Shown piece by piece: positions 6,100 to 6,657 of a stretch of 6,657 nt of DNA. Position 1 is the first letter of the stretch. Each line of letters begins with the position of its first letter. Under the pieces are notes generated by a model. That model did no database searches, was not told the origin of the DNA, and was given only the letters and a program-made list of their open reading frames with translations. Origin of the DNA: an uncultured Leucothrix sp. (lineage in GTDB: Bacteria > Pseudomonadota > Gammaproteobacteria > Thiotrichales > Thiotrichaceae); contig CALKXC010000360.1 in NCBI GenBank assembly GCA_938004025.1, positions 1 to 6,657 of the forward strand, written 5' to 3'. Made by a program: the position numbers and the translations under genes.

Positions 6100-6657
6100 A
6101 TGTCAAAAGCGCTGGAAATTTTAAACGATACCTTTGGTTATGATGCCTTTCGTCATAATCAGGCTGACATTGTTGATACCGTTATCAATGGTCAAGATGC
6201 ATTGGTATTAATGCCAACGGGAGGTGGTAAGTCCCTGTGTTACCAAATACCTGCGTTGGTGCTTGAGGGTGTTGGTGTCGTTATTTCGCCCTTAATCGCT
6301 TTGATGCAAGATCAGGTGGATGCTTTAAATCAGTTAGGTGTGCGTGCTGCTTTTTTGAATTCAATGTTAAGCTATGAAGAGCGGTCAAAAGTTGAATCCG
6401 ATCTAAGAAATCAAAAGTTAGATTTTATCTACATCGCTCCAGAGCGATTGAGTAATGAAGGGACGTTGCAGTTGCTAGGGCAATGTAAAATTGCTCTGTT
6501 TGCGGTAGATGAAGCCCACTGTGTATCCCAGTGGGGTCACGATTTTAGGCCAGAATATCAAAAGCTCAATATTCTAATTCATCGATTCCCCGATATCCCA
6601 AGGATTGCGTTAACAGCAACTGCTGATGAGAGGACTCGACAGGAAATTATTGAGCAG
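6100..6657 (+). CDS. recQ: ATP-dependent DNA helicase RecQ (N-terminal part, cut by right edge)
   Basis: RecQ unwinds DNA 3' to 5' and acts in recombination and repair of stalled or broken forks. The visible 186 codons have no stop and run off the window; E. coli RecQ has 609 aa. Motif 0, [14 protein letters not shown], is at 12-25, motif [15 protein letters not shown] at 38-51 (Walker A lysine K44), motif Ia [13 protein letters not shown] at 61-73, YIAPERL at 111-117, motif II DEAH at 137-140, the RecQ-specific aromatic-rich loop [14 protein letters not shown] at 140-153 and motif III ALTATA at 170-175. Motifs IV-VI, the zinc/winged-helix (RQC) region and any HRDC domain lie outside. The ATG at 6100 is preceded by AAGG (6090-6093) with 6-nt spacing. 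It starts about 17 residues closer to motif 0 than the E. coli protein does. It is transcribed away from purM. Confidence 0.96.
   Translation, partial: MSKALEILNDTFGYDAFRHNQADIVDTVINGQDALVLMPTGGGKSLCYQIPALVLEGVGVVISPLIALMQDQVDALNQLGVRAAFLNSMLSYEERSKVESDLRNQKLDFIYIAPERLSNEGTLQLLGQCKIALFAVDEAHCVSQWGHDFRPEYQKLNILIHRFPDIPRIALTATADERTRQEIIEQ

Noticed and set aside
1..6657. Mobile elements, CRISPR arrays, tRNA or rRNA genes, toxin-antitoxin or defence systems
   Set aside because: No transposase, direct-repeat array, RNA-gene signature or defence-type domain was seen; nearly all the sequence is accounted for by housekeeping genes.

Overview
The window looks like ordinary chromosome from a gammaproteobacterium, with moderate GC judged by eye. 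It carries lipopolysaccharide (lipid A/Kdo) genes, de novo purine genes and a recQ helicase gene. The protein sequences match the gammaproteobacterial forms of MsbA, LpxK, KdsB, PurN, PurM and RecQ closely. I cannot name the genus from sequence alone. I see no mobile element, CRISPR array, rRNA, tRNA or sign of recent transfer.

Left part (1-3744, + strand): a tight lipid A/Kdo operon. msbA (5' end cut by the window edge), lpxK, a Trm112/YcaR-like small gene and kdsB follow each other with an 8-nt overlap, a 14-nt gap and a 4-nt ATGA overlap. LpxK completes lipid IVA by 4'-phosphorylation and KdsB makes CMP-Kdo. The Kdo transferase, not in this window, joins these two products. MsbA flips the finished lipid A-core across the inner membrane. 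Supply of both substrates and export of the product are therefore encoded together.

Middle (3745-4274): a 103-bp spacer, then a 132-aa protein of unknown function. Its predicted pattern of strands and helices suggests a dimeric alpha/beta-barrel (ferredoxin-like) fold. It ends tail to tail with purN. A hairpin lies over the convergent ends.

Right part (4275-6657): purM and purN form a two-gene minus-strand operon for steps 5 and 3 of IMP synthesis. A 118-bp divergent intergenic region separates purM from recQ on the + strand. It contains two extended -10-like elements sharing a central CATG. recQ is cut by the right edge after 186 codons, ending just past helicase motif III.

I found no clearly new biological system. 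The items most worth a second look are the uncharacterised 132-aa gene, a 9-bp inverted repeat linking its ribosome binding site to its stop codon region, the strong hairpin inside the first visible codons of msbA, and the one-cysteine Trm112-like protein.
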